Source: Nocardia aurantiaca (GTDB taxonomy: Bacteria > Actinomycetota > Actinomycetes > Mycobacteriales > Mycobacteriaceae). From it: DNA of 64,000 bases. Of the stretch, positions 43,904 through 54,094 are shown in pieces (position 1 is the stretch's first letter; each line of letters starts with the position of its first letter). The DNA is taken from contig NZ_WMBB01000005.1 in NCBI RefSeq assembly GCF_009708175.1, positions 186,001-250,000 of the forward strand, written 5' to 3'. Under the pieces are notes generated by a model. The model ran no database searches. It was not told where the DNA came from and saw only the letters and a list, made by a program, of their open reading frames with translations. A program made the position numbers and the translations under genes.

Positions 43904-45349
43904 TCAGCGCTGGCTGACGGCGCCCTCGGCGGCCTCGGCCCATTCGCGCCACTGTTTGGCCTGTTCCAGGGCTTTCTCGGCGTCGCGGGTCTTGCCCGCG
44001 GCCTGGGCCTTGGCGGCCTGCTCCTCGAATTGGGCGACGCGCTCGCGGAATTGGGCGGCGCGCGCCATGGCCTCCGGATCGGTGCGGCGCCACTGGGCGT
44101 CGGCGGCCTCGCGGACCCTCTTCTCGATGGCGCGCAGGCGCGATTCCAGGTCGTGCATGCGCTCGCGCGGGACCTTGCCGATGGCGTCCCATTTCTCCTG
44201 CAGTTCACGCAGGGCGGAGCGGGCGGCGTCGAGGCCGGCGTCGGGGTTGATGTGCTCGTAGGCGTGCAGCAGTTCTTCCTTGGCCGTCGCGTTCTGCTCG
44301 AACTCCTGGTCCCGTTCGTTGGCGGCGGCATTGCGCGCGGCGAAGAAGACGTCCTGGGCGGCCTTGAAGCGGCGCCACAACTGCTCGTCGGCCTCGCGCG
44401 GCGCGCGGCCGGCGGCCTTCCATTCGGCCAGCAGGTCTCGGAAGGTGGCGGCGGTGCCGGACCAGTCGGTCGAGCCGGACAGCTCTTCGGCGCGCAGGCA
44501 GAGTTCTTCCTTACGGCCCTTGGCGGCGGCCCGCTCCCGGTCGAGTTCGGCGAAGTGGGCGCCGCGGCGGCGGTTGAAGGCCTCGCGGGCCTTGGAGAAG
44601 CGCCGCCACAGCGCGTCGTCGACCTTGCGGTCCACACCGCGAATGGTCTTCCACTCGTCCAGGATCTCTCGCAGCCGGTCGCCGGCGGCCTTCCACTGGG
44701 TGGAATCGGCGGCGATCTGCTCGGCCTCGGCGGCCAGGGCCTCTTTGCGCTCGGTTTGCTCGTGCCGGGTGCGCTCCTTCTCCTCCTTGGCGTGCAGGGC
44801 CGCCTCGTCGGAGTGTTCGATGATGGCCTGCAGCCGGGCCGCCAAACCGTCGATATCGCCGATGACCGAGGCGGTCGGCAACGTTTCGGCAAGCGCGGTG
44901 GCGGCGGCTTTGGTCTTGCGCGCGTCGGTTCCGGCGGCGAGCCGGGCTTCCAGCAGCGCGACCTCGGTGGCCAGATCGTCGTAGCGGCGGCCGAAGTGGG
45001 CCAGGCCCTCGGCGGCGTCGCCGGCCTGCCAGGAACCGATGACGCGTTCGCCCTCGGCGGTCTTGACCCAGGCGGTGCCGTCGTCGTCGACCCGTCCCCA
45101 CTGGCTGGGGTCGCTCACGCTCGGCACGACCACCGGATGCGGATGCTGAGCCGCCGGGCCGGGCGTGGGCTTGACGGCATGGGGTTTGGGCGATTCGGGT
45201 TTGCGGCGCGGGCCCCCAGGACGGGGTGCGGCGGCGGCCGCGGGTGATGGCGTGGCGCTCTCGCTCGGGGTGGGCATCGGCGCGCCGGGCTTGGGCGTCG
45301 GGGTCGACTCCGGGTGGGTAGCCTTCTCGTTTCCTTTGTTGTCGGTCAT
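43904..45349 (-). CDS. DUF349 domain repeat protein (Rv2731 type)
   Basis: A 481-residue, highly helical, charged protein. A Pro/Ala-rich N-terminus (about 1-75) is followed by several DUF349 units with recurrent W-KA-G and LWRRF-type signatures ([38 protein letters not shown]). DUF349 proteins are large coiled helical repeats of unknown function. Location between Rv2732c-like and Rv2728c-like genes matches mycobacteria. ATG 45349. Confidence 0.88.
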   Translation of the reverse strand: MTDNKGNEKATHPESTPTPKPGAPMPTPSESATPSPAAAAAPRPGGPRRKPESPKPHAVKPTPGPAAQHPHPVVVPSVSDPSQWGRVDDDGTAWVKTAEGERVIGSWQAGDAAEGLAHFGRRYDDLATEVALLEARLAAGTDARKTKAAATALAETLPTASVIGDIDGLAARLQAIIEHSDEAALHAKEEKERTRHEQTERKEALAAEAEQIAADSTQWKAAGDRLREILDEWKTIRGVDRKVDDALWRRFSKAREAFNRRRGAHFAELDRERAAAKGRKEELCLRAEELSGSTDWSGTAATFRDLLAEWKAAGRAPREADEQLWRRFKAAQDVFFAARNAAANERDQEFEQNATAKEELLHAYEHINPDAGLDAARSALRELQEKWDAIGKVPRERMHDLESRLRAIEKRVREAADAQWRRTDPEAMARAAQFRERVAQFEEQAAKAQAAGKTRDAEKALEQAKQWREWAEAAEGAVSQR

Positions 45350-45523
45350 TGCTCCTCGTCCCTGCCGCGCGTCACGGCTGCCTGGTTACGCCCTAGCTCA
45401 TCGGTCTAGCTCATCCCATTCAACCAGGCTGAGATGGGAAATGCTGTCTTTGAGCCCGCTTCGGCGGCGCGGCGATCGGCCGGGGTGGGGCTGGTGAGGT
45501 GCGTTAGCGCTACGGTTGTCGGC

Positions 45524-46312
45524 GTGTTCTGTGTTGCGTCACTGATCCCCTCCCCGCCCGTGCTGGTGCCCGAACTCGAGGGTGCTGCCGGTACGGCCAC
45601 CGAGGGGGCGGTCGCGGCGTTGCGAGCTGCGATGTTGCGGGCCGCGGGGGAATTGGCCGCTCGCGCGTCGCGGTGGATCGTCGTCGGCGTGGCGGAGTCG
45701 GCGGAGGTCGTCGGCGGGGGCGTTTCCGCCGGCGTGATCGGTTCGGATGCGGTGGGCACGTTCCGGGGATACGGCGTGGATGTTCGCGTCGGCTTGTCTG
45801 GGGTGGTTGCCGAGCGTGTCGCGGATCCGATGCTGCCGCTGCCGGCCTTGATCGCGGGCTGGCTGCGCGAGCGGGTCGCGCCGGAGATCACCGCCGAATG
45901 CCGCCTGATCTCGGCCGACGCGTCGGCCGACGAGAGCCTGGTCTTCGGGCGGTATCTGCGGGCCGAACTCGACGCCGAGACCGAATCGGTCGCTGTTCTG
46001 GTCGTGGGCGACGGTGCGGCAACCCTTTCGCTGAAGGCGCCGCGCTATCTCGACGAGCGCGCCGAGGGCGTGCAGGGGGCCATCGACCGCGCGCTGAGCG
46101 CGGGGGACCGGCAGGCCATCGCGGCCCTGGACACGGGGCTGTGCGCCGAGGTCGAGGTGGAGGGCCGCCCCGCCTACCAGGTGCTGGCCGGCCTCTTCGC
46201 CGTCGATCCGGCCGACCCGGATGTCGAAACCCTTTACGCCGCAGCCCCTTTCGGTGTGTCCTACCATGTGAGCGTATGGCGTCCGCGTGAGCTCGGTGGA
46301 GCCGCCACGTGA
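45524..46312 (+). CDS. Class III extradiol dioxygenase-like protein (Rv2728c type)
   Basis: A 262-residue alpha/beta protein beginning [20 protein letters not shown], typical of the extradiol ring-cleavage dioxygenase subunit-B-like fold. [20 protein letters not shown] and [20 protein letters not shown] follow. The metal-binding histidines of active dioxygenases are not evident, so activity is doubtful. GTG 45524 is taken as start. The 3' end overlaps miaA by 4 bp (GTGA), implying coupling. It is the mycobacterial Rv2728c counterpart by position. Confidence 0.78.
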   Translation: MFCVASLIPSPPVLVPELEGAAGTATEGAVAALRAAMLRAAGELAARASRWIVVGVAESAEVVGGGVSAGVIGSDAVGTFRGYGVDVRVGLSGVVAERVADPMLPLPALIAGWLRERVAPEITAECRLISADASADESLVFGRYLRAELDAETESVAVLVVGDGAATLSLKAPRYLDERAEGVQGAIDRALSAGDRQAIAALDTGLCAEVEVEGRPAYQVLAGLFAVDPADPDVETLYAAAPFGVSYHVSVWRPRELGGAAT

Positions 46313-47241
46313 CCCGGCCCATCGCCGTCATCGGCCCCACCGCCACCGGAAAATCCGAACTGGCCCTGGATCTGGCGCAGCGTCTGAACGGCGAAATCGT
46401 CAATGTCGACGCCATGCAGCTCTACCGCGGCATGGACATCGGCACCGCCAAACTGCCGGTGGCCGAACGCCGTGGCATCCCGCACCACCAGCTCGACGTC
46501 CTCGACATCACCGAGACCGCCACCGTCGCCTCGTATCAGGCCGCCGCCCGCGCCGATGTCGAGGCCATCATGGCGCGCGGGCACACGCCGATCATCGTCG
46601 GCGGCTCCATGATGTACGTCCAAGCGCTGCTGGACGATTGGGATTTCCCCGCCACCGATCCGGCGATCCGCGCCAAATGGGAAACGGTGCTGGCCGATCG
46701 CGGCACCGTCGCCGTGCACGAGGCGCTCAAACAGGCCGATCCCGTGGCCGCGCAGACGATTCTGCCCACCGACGGCCGCCGCATGGTGCGCGCGCTGGAG
46801 GTGGTGGAGCTGACCGGCAAGCCGTTCGCCGCCTCGGCGCCCCGGATCGGTGAACCACGTTGGGGGACGGTCATCGTCGGTGTCGATCGGGACACCTCCG
46901 CATTGGATGCCCGCATCGAGCTGCGCACGGCGACCATGTTCGAGTCCGGTCTCGTCGAGGAGGTCGAGGGCCTCATCGCGCAGGGGCTGCGCCATGGCCA
47001 AACCGCCCGGCGCGCCATCGGCTACGCCCAAGTCCTCGATTTCCTGGACAACGAATACGACCTGAACGAAGCTCAGGAGCGCACCTTCATCGGCACCCGG
47101 CGCTACGTCCGGCGCCAACGTTCGTGGTTCCGCCGAGACCAGCGGGTGCGATGGGTGGACGGCGCGGATCCCGCCTTGGCGGACGCCGTGCTGGCCCTCG
47201 TCAACTCCTCACCGATGAGGGATGAACAGGAACCCCAGTGA
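46309..47241 (+). CDS. miaA: tRNA dimethylallyltransferase MiaA
   Basis: A 310-residue enzyme transferring dimethylallyl to A37 of UNN-decoding tRNAs, the substrate for MiaB encoded 6 kb upstream. The P-loop GPTATGKS (9-16) and the substrate loop [15 protein letters not shown] are typical, as are [20 protein letters not shown] and RRAIGYAQ. Start GTG 46309 overlaps the upstream stop. It is coupled to the TrmH-family gene downstream by a 4-bp overlap. Confidence 0.95.
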   Translation: MTRPIAVIGPTATGKSELALDLAQRLNGEIVNVDAMQLYRGMDIGTAKLPVAERRGIPHHQLDVLDITETATVASYQAAARADVEAIMARGHTPIIVGGSMMYVQALLDDWDFPATDPAIRAKWETVLADRGTVAVHEALKQADPVAAQTILPTDGRRMVRALEVVELTGKPFAASAPRIGEPRWGTVIVGVDRDTSALDARIELRTATMFESGLVEEVEGLIAQGLRHGQTARRAIGYAQVLDFLDNEYDLNEAQERTFIGTRRYVRRQRSWFRRDQRVRWVDGADPALADAVLALVNSSPMRDEQEPQ

Positions 47242-48053
47242 CGCGTCGCGCGAATACTCGCACCGCCGCGGTCCAGGTGTGGCAGGCCTACCTGACCACC
47301 CGGGCCGCCCGTATCCGGGACAGCCGATTCCTGGTGCAGGGCGTGCGGCCCATCAGCCGTGCACTCGAATGCCGTTGGCCGCTGGAGACTCTCGTCTATC
47401 GGCTGCCCGAGCCCTCGCCGTGGGCGCGGCAGGTACTCGATTACAGCGGCGTGCCCAGCGTCGGACTGGTGCCGGAGGTGATGGCCGGGTTGGCCGAACC
47501 GGGTGAGGCGGTGCCGGAACTGGTGGCGGTGGCCGTGACGCGGCGGTCCGAGCTCGAGGATTTCGCGCCGGGCACGCCGGCGGACCCGGCCACCGTGGTG
47601 GTCATCGACCGGCCGGCCTCGGCGATCCGGCTGGGTGCGCTGATCCGCTCGGCGGTGGCGTTCGGGGCGGGCGGGGTGATCGTGACCGGTTCCGGCGTCG
47701 ACCATTACGACCCGCAGAGCGTGCGCGCCTCCGACGGCGCGCTCTTCGCCGTCCCCGTGCTGCGCGCGTCGGGTTCGGCTCAGGTCGCCGCGTTCCGCGA
47801 CCGGCAGCGGGCACGCGGCGTCCCTACCCGCATCGTCGGCAGCGACGACCGCGGTGGCCTCGCCCTCGACGACGCGGCGTTCGACGGCGGCACGGTCCTG
47901 GTGCTCGGCGACGAGAACGCGTCCCTCGCCCCCGGCTGGCGGCAGGTGTGCGACGAACTGATCCGCATTCCGACCGACGGCACCCTCGGCGCGCCGGCGG
48001 CGGCCGCGGTGGCCCTCTATGAAATATCCCGGCAGCGCCGGGCGCTACGGTGA
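47238..48053 (+). CDS. TrmH/SpoU-family RNA methyltransferase
   Basis: A 271-residue SPOUT-class RNA methyltransferase. An N-terminal domain ([20 protein letters not shown]) precedes the catalytic knot with [33 protein letters not shown] and [20 protein letters not shown]. The knot's usual SLNV segment is here LGAP, a noticeable variation. Likely 2'-O-methylates an rRNA or tRNA nucleotide; the target is unknown. It lies between miaA and dapF, coupled to both. Confidence 0.88.
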   Translation: MTRRANTRTAAVQVWQAYLTTRAARIRDSRFLVQGVRPISRALECRWPLETLVYRLPEPSPWARQVLDYSGVPSVGLVPEVMAGLAEPGEAVPELVAVAVTRRSELEDFAPGTPADPATVVVIDRPASAIRLGALIRSAVAFGAGGVIVTGSGVDHYDPQSVRASDGALFAVPVLRASGSAQVAAFRDRQRARGVPTRIVGSDDRGGLALDDAAFDGGTVLVLGDENASLAPGWRQVCDELIRIPTDGTLGAPAAAAVALYEISRQRRALR

Positions 48054-48058
48054 GGACC

Positions 48059-48979
48059 ATGACGAGCGACAACATCGCCGCTGACATCGAATTCAGCAAG
48101 GGCCACGGCACCGAGAACGATTTCGTGGTGCTGCCCGACCCCGACGTGTGGCTGGAGCTCACCGAATCCCGGATCTCCGCGCTGTGCGACCGGCAGCGCG
48201 GGCTCGGCGCGGACGGGGTGCTGCGGGTGGCCCGCGCGGGCGCGCTCATCTCGTCCGGCGTGCTGGCGCAGCTGCCCGAGGGCGTCAGCGCGGAGGACTG
48301 GTTCATGGACTACCGCAATGCGGACGGGTCCATCGCCGAGATGTGCGGCAATGGGGTGCGGGTGTTCGCGCACTATCTGGTCGCGACCGGGATGGAGACG
48401 CGCGAGGAATTCGTCGTCGGCTCCCGCGCGGGCGCGCGCCCGGTGGTGGTGCATCACGCCGATCCCGTCCATGGCGAGGTGACCGTCGCGATGGGCACGG
48501 TGAAGACGCTGGGCACCTCGACGGCGACGCTGGGCGGCCGCGAATTCACCGGTGTCGGAATCGATGTGGGCAATCCGCACCTGGCCTGCGTGGATCCGGA
48601 GCTGACCCCGGCATCACTTTCCGAGCTCGACTTGGAACACCTGCCGGGCTTCGACCACACCATGTTCCCGCACGGTGTGAATGTCGAGATCCTCACCGCG
48701 CTGAGCGTCGGCTCGGACGGCGAGAAGGGTGTGGACATGCGCGTGTACGAGCGCGGTGTCGGCGAAACCCGCTCCTGCGGAACGGGAACCGTCGCGGCGG
48801 CGGCCGCCGCCCTGGTCCGTGACGGCTTCGACCTGACCTCGGATGTCGGGCACGTGAAGGTCCGCATTCCCGGCGGCGTGGTGACGGTCGGCATGGAGAA
48901 CGGGGCGGCCTGGCTGCGCGGTCCGTCAGTGCTGGTGGCGACGGGCCGCATTGCGGCCAAGTGGTGGCAGGACGCCTGA
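48059..48979 (+). CDS. dapF: Diaminopimelate epimerase DapF
   Basis: A 306-residue epimerase converting LL- to meso-diaminopimelate for lysine and peptidoglycan synthesis. The two catalytic cysteines are visible in [11 protein letters not shown] and [11 protein letters not shown], the hallmark of DapF. The frame is open from GTG 48050, which overlaps the preceding stop. ATG 48059 is favoured because GTGAGGA precedes it. Mycobacterial order miaA-dapF-hflX is preserved with the TrmH gene inserted. Confidence 0.95.
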   Translation: MTSDNIAADIEFSKGHGTENDFVVLPDPDVWLELTESRISALCDRQRGLGADGVLRVARAGALISSGVLAQLPEGVSAEDWFMDYRNADGSIAEMCGNGVRVFAHYLVATGMETREEFVVGSRAGARPVVVHHADPVHGEVTVAMGTVKTLGTSTATLGGREFTGVGIDVGNPHLACVDPELTPASLSELDLEHLPGFDHTMFPHGVNVEILTALSVGSDGEKGVDMRVYERGVGETRSCGTGTVAAAAAALVRDGFDLTSDVGHVKVRIPGGVVTVGMENGAAWLRGPSVLVATGRIAAKWWQDA

Positions 48980-49324
48980 CCCGCTGATCACGCCGCCGCA
49001 GTGGTGCTCCGCGCCGCGTCGGCAACGCCGATGAACGCGCCACTCCCGACCTCGTCGACGAAGTGCGCGCCGAACGCGACCGCACCACCACCGACCTTCT
49101 GCGCTCCCACGGGTCCTCGACGAGGTCGTCTCCCGGGCGGGTGAGCGCTCAGCGGCGCACTGATCGCGTCGGTCTCCTAGTCTCGGTCCTTCGGGTCCCG
49201 GGGGCCTGATCGCCGGTTTCCTCCGGTGGGGTAGGGGGTGCTTGTCCCGACCCGGCCGCGGTAGGGCTTCGCCGCGAAATAACCGAATGCGTCCATACGT
49301 TGAGAGATGGGATTATGGAGGTGT
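48980..49324. other. Intergenic region before hflX
   Basis: No credible gene on either strand. It is likely to hold the hflX promoter and leader; the last part contains GGAGGTG (49317-49323) as the hflX ribosome-binding site. No terminator hairpin for dapF was recognised. Confidence 0.5.
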
Positions 49325-50917
49325 ATGAGTAAGTCAGAAACATATGAGTTCACTCCCGCCGAAGACCTCGACGAGGAGATGAACGACGCTACCGAGACCG
49401 GCCGCAACGGCTGGTCGGCGGCCGCGCCGACGGTCGGCGAGCTTCAGCTCGAGGATCGCAGCGCACTGCGCCGCGTCGCGGGTCTGTCCACCGAACTCAC
49501 CGACGTCACCGAGGTCGAGTACCGGCAGCTGCGCTTGGAGCGTGTGGTGCTCGTCGGCGTGTGGACCGAGGGCACGGCCACCCAGGCCGAGGCCAGCATG
49601 TCCGAGCTGGCCGCACTCGCCGAGACCGCGGGTTCGGAGGTGCTCGACGCGTTGATCCAGCGCCGCGACCGCCCCGACAAGTCCACCTACATCGGCTCCG
49701 GCAAGGCCGAGGAGCTGCGCGCCATCGTCCTCGAGACCGGCGCCGACACCGTCATCTGCGACGGTGAACTGACCCCCGCGCAGCTGACCGCGCTGGAGAA
49801 GGTCGTCAAGGTGAAGGTCATCGACCGCACCGCGCTGATCCTGGACATCTTCGCTCAGCACGCCACCTCGCGGGAGGGCAAGGCGCAGGTCTCGCTCGCG
49901 CAGATGGAGTACATGCTCCCGCGTCTGCGCGGTTGGGGTGAGTCCATGTCCCGGCAGGCCGGTGGCCGCGCCGGCAGCAATGGCGGTGTGGGTCTGCGTG
50001 GTCCCGGTGAGACCAAGATCGAGACCGATCGTCGCCGCATTCGTGAGCGAATGGCCAAGCTGCGCCGCGAGATTCGCGAGATGAAGACCGCCCGTGACAC
50101 CAAGCGCGCCAAGCGCTCGGCCAGCGGCATCCCGCAGGTGGCCATTGTCGGCTACACCAACGCGGGCAAGTCCTCGCTGATGAACGCGCTGACCGACGCC
50201 GGAATCCTGGTGCAGGACGCCCTGTTCGCCACCCTGGATCCGACGACGCGTCGCGCCGCCCTCGAGGACGGCCGCGAGGTCGTGTTCACCGACACCGTCG
50301 GTTTCGTCCGCCACCTGCCCACCCAGCTGGTCGAGGCGTTCCGCTCCACCCTGGAAGAGGTGACGGGCGCGGACCTGCTGTTGCATGTGGTCGACGGTTC
50401 GGACCCGCTACCGGATCAGCAGATCAAGGCCGTCCGCGAGGTCATCAGCGACGTCCTGCGGGAATCGAACACTCCGGCCCCGCCGGAGTTCCTGGTGGTC
50501 AACAAGATCGACGCCCTCGACCCCCTGGAGTTGACCCAGCTCCGCGGCTGGCTTCCCGACGCGGCCTTCGTGTCGGCCCGCACCGGCGAGGGCCTCGATC
50601 AACTCCGCGACCGCCTCGGCCAGATCCTCGGCGGCCTGGATGTCGAGGTCAGCGTCCTGCTGCCCTACACCCGTGGTGATCTTCTCGCCCGCATCCATGC
50701 CGACGGCAAGATCATCAGCTCCGAGCATGAGGAATCCGGCACCCGGGTCCGCGCCAGAGTCCCCAACGCCCTCGCCGGCCAGCTGACCGAGTTCGCTTAC
50801 GCGGGCGGTTCGAACGGCAAGGCCGACCCGAACGGCATCACCTTGTCCACCGGCGCCGTCTCGACGAACGGCGTCGCGTCGGACGTCGGCGCGTCTCTGG
50901 ACGCTTCGCAGGTCTGA
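49325..50917 (+). CDS. hflX: GTPase HflX (ribosome-splitting factor)
   Basis: A 530-residue translational GTPase of the Obg-HflX superfamily. An N-terminal HflX domain (LAETAGSEVLDALIQRRDRP) precedes the coiled linker (RRIRERMAKLRREIREMKTA). The GTPase domain has P-loop GYTNAGKSS (276-284), G3 DTVGFVRHLP and G4 NKID. HflX splits stalled ribosomes and is induced by stress or ribosome-targeting antibiotics in mycobacteria. ATG 49325 with GGAGGTG upstream is chosen over the upstream in-frame ATG at 49307. Confidence 0.95.
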   Translation: MSKSETYEFTPAEDLDEEMNDATETGRNGWSAAAPTVGELQLEDRSALRRVAGLSTELTDVTEVEYRQLRLERVVLVGVWTEGTATQAEASMSELAALAETAGSEVLDALIQRRDRPDKSTYIGSGKAEELRAIVLETGADTVICDGELTPAQLTALEKVVKVKVIDRTALILDIFAQHATSREGKAQVSLAQMEYMLPRLRGWGESMSRQAGGRAGSNGGVGLRGPGETKIETDRRRIRERMAKLRREIREMKTARDTKRAKRSASGIPQVAIVGYTNAGKSSLMNALTDAGILVQDALFATLDPTTRRAALEDGREVVFTDTVGFVRHLPTQLVEAFRSTLEEVTGADLLLHVVDGSDPLPDQQIKAVREVISDVLRESNTPAPPEFLVVNKIDALDPLELTQLRGWLPDAAFVSARTGEGLDQLRDRLGQILGGLDVEVSVLLPYTRGDLLARIHADGKIISSEHEESGTRVRARVPNALAGQLTEFAYAGGSNGKADPNGITLSTGAVSTNGVASDVGASLDASQV

Positions 50918-50982
50918 GCCGCCCGGTCGGAGGCATCCGAACGTCCCTGTCGCACGGGGTATTCCGTCCGCGCGGGCATTCC

Positions 50983-51846
50983 TCAGCGGTGACTGCGGTG
51001 GGCGGTCTCGGGGCCGATGAGGCGGAGGCGGTCGAGGGCCTCGATGCTCGTGGATCCGGGCGGCGGCGTGAAGAGGCGGAGGCGCTGATCCGCCGCCTGG
51101 GTCTGGAGCATTTCGAAGTCGAATTCGATGAGGCCGATGGCGGGATGCATGACGCGCAGCCGGCTGTCTCGGCGAATGGCGACCTCATGCCGCTGCCAGA
51201 GCGCGGCGAATTCCGGACTGGCCGCCTCGAGCCGGTCGATGAGGGCGGTCGAGGGGAGGTCATAGCCGCGACGTGTCGCGGCGGCCCGCAGGTCCGCGAC
51301 GTGCAGGCGGCCGAGATGATCGTGTGCCTCGACAGGGTAGGGCTCGCGCACCAGCGGGTCGGTGAACCAGCGCCACAGGATGTTCCGGTCCGGCTCCTCG
51401 ATCGTGCACACGCACCCGAACAGGGCCTCGGCCATGGCGTTCTGGGCGAGGAGGTCGCCGAGATCGGTGAGGAGCTGGGCCGGTGTGTCGCCGAGCCGGT
51501 CGAGCAGGTAGAGCAGGCTGGGGCGGACGTGGTTTCCGGCGCGGGCCCCCTCGGGCGGGCGATGACCCGCCAGCAGATGCAGGTGGTCCCGTTCGTCCTC
51601 GGTCAGCCGCAACGCCTGAGCGAGCGCGGCGAGCAGTTGGGTCGACGGCTGCGAGCTGCGGGCCTGTTCGAGCCGCATCACGTAATCGGCCGACACCCCG
51701 GCCAGTTGGGCCAGTTCCTCGCGGCGCAGTCCGGGCGTGCGGCGACGCGGTCCGGCGGCGAGCCCGACCTCCTCCGGCCGGAGCCGCTCACGTGAACGGC
51801 GAAGGAAGTCCGCCAGTTTGGCGCGGTCCATCTTCATGTCATCCAT
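50983..51846 (-). CDS. XRE-family regulator with MmyB-like ligand-binding domain
   Basis: A 287-residue regulator. The helix-turn-helix lies near 10-75 (LADFLRRSRERLRPEEVGLA, TPGLRREELAQLAGVSADYV). A C-terminal MmyB-like domain contains DRNILWRWFTDPLVREPYPV and VMHPAIGLIEFDFEMLQTQA. Proteins of this form often control a neighbouring oxidoreductase or hydrolase gene. It is divergent from the alpha/beta hydrolase. ATG 51846 or 51837 starts it. Confidence 0.88.
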   Translation of the reverse strand: MDDMKMDRAKLADFLRRSRERLRPEEVGLAAGPRRRTPGLRREELAQLAGVSADYVMRLEQARSSQPSTQLLAALAQALRLTEDERDHLHLLAGHRPPEGARAGNHVRPSLLYLLDRLGDTPAQLLTDLGDLLAQNAMAEALFGCVCTIEEPDRNILWRWFTDPLVREPYPVEAHDHLGRLHVADLRAAATRRGYDLPSTALIDRLEAASPEFAALWQRHEVAIRRDSRLRVMHPAIGLIEFDFEMLQTQAADQRLRLFTPPPGSTSIEALDRLRLIGPETAHRSHR

Positions 51847-51958
51847 CCTCGCGTCCTCGGCCCAGCCCCTGCCACGCACGCTAGGAGAGCCGATCCTAGG
51901 GAAACCGCTCCCCTCCTCTTCGCCATCCGCCGCTGGCAATGTCGCTGGCATGCAGCCG

Positions 51959-52747
51959 ATGAAGACAGAGACAGACATGCGAGAGCTCACCGTGGGCGCC
52001 GCGACCGTGCCGTATCGGGTGATGGGTGCGGGCCGCCCACTCGTCCTGGTGCACGGGGGCGGTCCGGGCGCGAAGGCCTGGGACGGCGTGGCCGGGGCGT
52101 TCGCGGACGCCAATACGATTGCGCTTCCGAATCTTTCGGGAAGCGATTTGGCGCGTGACGATGACCGTGAGCTCACGGTCGAACTGCTCGCCGAACAGGT
52201 AGCCGCCGTGATCACCGATCTCGGGGCGGGACCCGCCGACGTGGTGGGTCACTCGCTCGGCGCGGTGGTGGTCGCCGCGCTCGCCGCCCTCCGGCCCGAT
52301 CTGGTCCGCCGTGCTGTCCTGGTCGCGGGCTTCGCCGGGCCCGGCGACGATTACACCCGGCACGCCATGACCGCCTGGCGTGATCTGCTCGATGACGCGG
52401 ACACTTTCGCGCGATTCTCGATGCTGCTCGCCTTCAGTCGCGCCCATCTGGGGTCGATCGGGCGCGCGGCCGTGGACGAGCTCGCCAGGGCCTTCCGGTC
52501 GACTCCGGGCCGCCGCCGGCAGATCGAACTCGCCCTGCGCCTGGACATCCGCGACCTGCTGCCCCGCATCCAAGCGCCGACGCTGGTGATCGGAGGCACC
52601 TACGATGGGCTGGCCGCCGTCGAGAATTCCCGCGAGGTGGCCGCCCTCGTTCCGAGAGCGGCGTACCGAGAACTGGACAGCGGTCACGTCGTGATGGCCG
52701 AGCGCCCACAGGAATTCGTGCGACTCGTCCGCGACTTCATTCAGTGA
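51959..52747 (+). CDS. Alpha/beta hydrolase
   Basis: A 262-residue alpha/beta-fold hydrolase. The oxyanion loop VLVHGGGPGAKAWDGV precedes nucleophile elbow GHSLGA (serine), a candidate acid in IGGTYDGLAAVENS and the catalytic histidine in DSGHVVMAERP. It is a lipase/esterase-like enzyme with unknown substrate. Start alternatives are ATG 51950, 51959 and 51977. The MmyB-like regulator upstream and divergent probably controls it. Confidence 0.87.
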   Translation: MKTETDMRELTVGAATVPYRVMGAGRPLVLVHGGGPGAKAWDGVAGAFADANTIALPNLSGSDLARDDDRELTVELLAEQVAAVITDLGAGPADVVGHSLGAVVVAALAALRPDLVRRAVLVAGFAGPGDDYTRHAMTAWRDLLDDADTFARFSMLLAFSRAHLGSIGRAAVDELARAFRSTPGRRRQIELALRLDIRDLLPRIQAPTLVIGGTYDGLAAVENSREVAALVPRAAYRELDSGHVVMAERPQEFVRLVRDFIQ

Positions 52748-52777
52748 TCCCTCGGGGTGGACGGCGGCGCGGCGGGC

Positions 52778-53983
52778 TCAGGAAGTCCAGTACTGCACTT
52801 GCTTTCCGTCGGTGTCGGCGATGAACACGACCGCGTCGGCGTCGTTCACATCCGCCGGGGTGAGCGGGATGTGGCCGCGCACGATCGGTGCGCTCGTGCC
52901 GATGGACGGCGGCAGGGCGGCGCGCAGGGCCGGTGCCGGGAACAGGGTGCGGCGGGTGGTGGATTCGGCCAGCAGCCGCTGGAGAGTGTCCGGATCACTG
53001 TCAGGGGCGGCATCGGCGGCCAGGACCAGATAGCGGTCGCCGAGGGCGAGGCCGACGAGCGCACCGGCGTTCGGCCACGCGTCGCCATTCGGTCTGTGGC
53101 GCAACAGATGCGCGTTGTGCGCGAACACCAGGCTCGGCCCTCGGTGCTGCTCCTGAGCGACGATCGCGAGCAGGTTCTCGGCCATCATCTCGGCGCGCAG
53201 GCTGAGCAGGGTCGCGATGCGATCGCGGGCGGGACGGGCCATGGCGGCGTGATACCGCAGCAGGCCCTGGGCGGTGCGCGCGTGGGCGAGGGCGAGGTCG
53301 CACCCGGCCGGATCGATGGGACGCAGGCCGGGAGCCGCGCGGTGCAGCGCGCTGGCGAGGTCGTCGGCGACGAGGCGCAGGGCGCGAGCGCGGTCGGAGT
53401 CGCCGACGGATGCGGCCGGATCGTACATGGCCACCGGGTTCGACCAGTCCGCGTCCTCACCGACCAGCGCGTCGAGGTCACGGACCGATTCGGGCCGCAG
53501 CGCGGTGGGCAGATAGTCGCTGACCCGGGTCAGCGCGCGTCGGGGACTCGGTGCGCCGGAATACTCCACCGGCGCGTCGAATCCGTGGATACGCACCCGA
53601 TCCCGCGGCGCGCGCCCCGCATTGTGCGCGCGCAACCATTCGACGAGTTCGCGGTTGCCCGGCACCGCCCCGAACTCGTGGCTCAACCCGGTCGCGAGCA
53701 CCGTGTCGATATCGGCCGTTGCCCCGGCCACGTAGTCGTCGACGATGGATGCGGCGAAGAAGTCGGTCTCCAGCACGATCGACCGGTACCCCCGGCCGAC
53801 CAAGTGCGCGAGAAACTCGTTGCGCAGCAACGGGAAAGCCTCGATGCCGTGCGTCGGTTCGCCGAGGCCGAACAGGGCCGGCGGTTCGATCCGCGCGGCC
53901 AGCAGTTCGTCGAGGGCTCGGCCCAGACTCGCCGGGTCGTCGAGTCGGCGGCCGATTTCACGCAGTGCGGTGGCTATGGACAT
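52778..53983 (-). CDS. Erythromycin esterase-like (Ere family) protein
   Basis: A 401-residue Ere-family hydrolase. It contains LFGLGEPTHGIEAFPLLRNE, RSIVLETDFFAASIVDDYVA, RIHGFDAPVEYSG and SLVFAHNAHLLRHRPNG, which place the conserved His, Glu and Arg residues of the Ere active-site cleft. Relatives hydrolyse macrolide lactones, but many environmental members have other substrates, so macrolide resistance is only a possibility. It is divergent from the double-MerR regulator with a 111-bp spacer. Confidence 0.85.
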   Translation of the reverse strand: MSIATALREIGRRLDDPASLGRALDELLAARIEPPALFGLGEPTHGIEAFPLLRNEFLAHLVGRGYRSIVLETDFFAASIVDDYVAGATADIDTVLATGLSHEFGAVPGNRELVEWLRAHNAGRAPRDRVRIHGFDAPVEYSGAPSPRRALTRVSDYLPTALRPESVRDLDALVGEDADWSNPVAMYDPAASVGDSDRARALRLVADDLASALHRAAPGLRPIDPAGCDLALAHARTAQGLLRYHAAMARPARDRIATLLSLRAEMMAENLLAIVAQEQHRGPSLVFAHNAHLLRHRPNGDAWPNAGALVGLALGDRYLVLAADAAPDSDPDTLQRLLAESTTRRTLFPAPALRAALPPSIGTSAPIVRGHIPLTPADVNDADAVVFIADTDGKQVQYWTS

Positions 53984-54019
53984 GAGTACCCCTTTCGGAA
54001 GAAACTCCCTTCGAGACTA

Positions 54020-54049
54020 TCGTTGAAGATTCGGTTGAAACTTCTTCGA
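54020..54049. promoter_or_regulatory. Imperfect palindrome, candidate MerR operator
   Basis: TCGTTGAAG (54020-54028) and CTTCTTCGA (54041-54049) form arms matching at 7 of 9 positions around a 12-nt spacer. The site sits in the short divergent spacer between the Ere-like gene and the double-MerR gene. A leftward -10-like TAGTCT reads on the minus strand at about 54014-54019. Confidence 0.4.
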
Positions 54050-54094
54050 GGAATGCCTCGGTATGCCGCGTAAAGCCTCAACGGGAGGTACGAG

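Noticed and set aside
42935..45247. Rightward 770-codon frame covering part of GlxA and the DUF349 gene
   Set aside because: It crosses two real genes, one on each strand, and its translation is Arg/Pro- then Gly/Leu-rich low-complexity.
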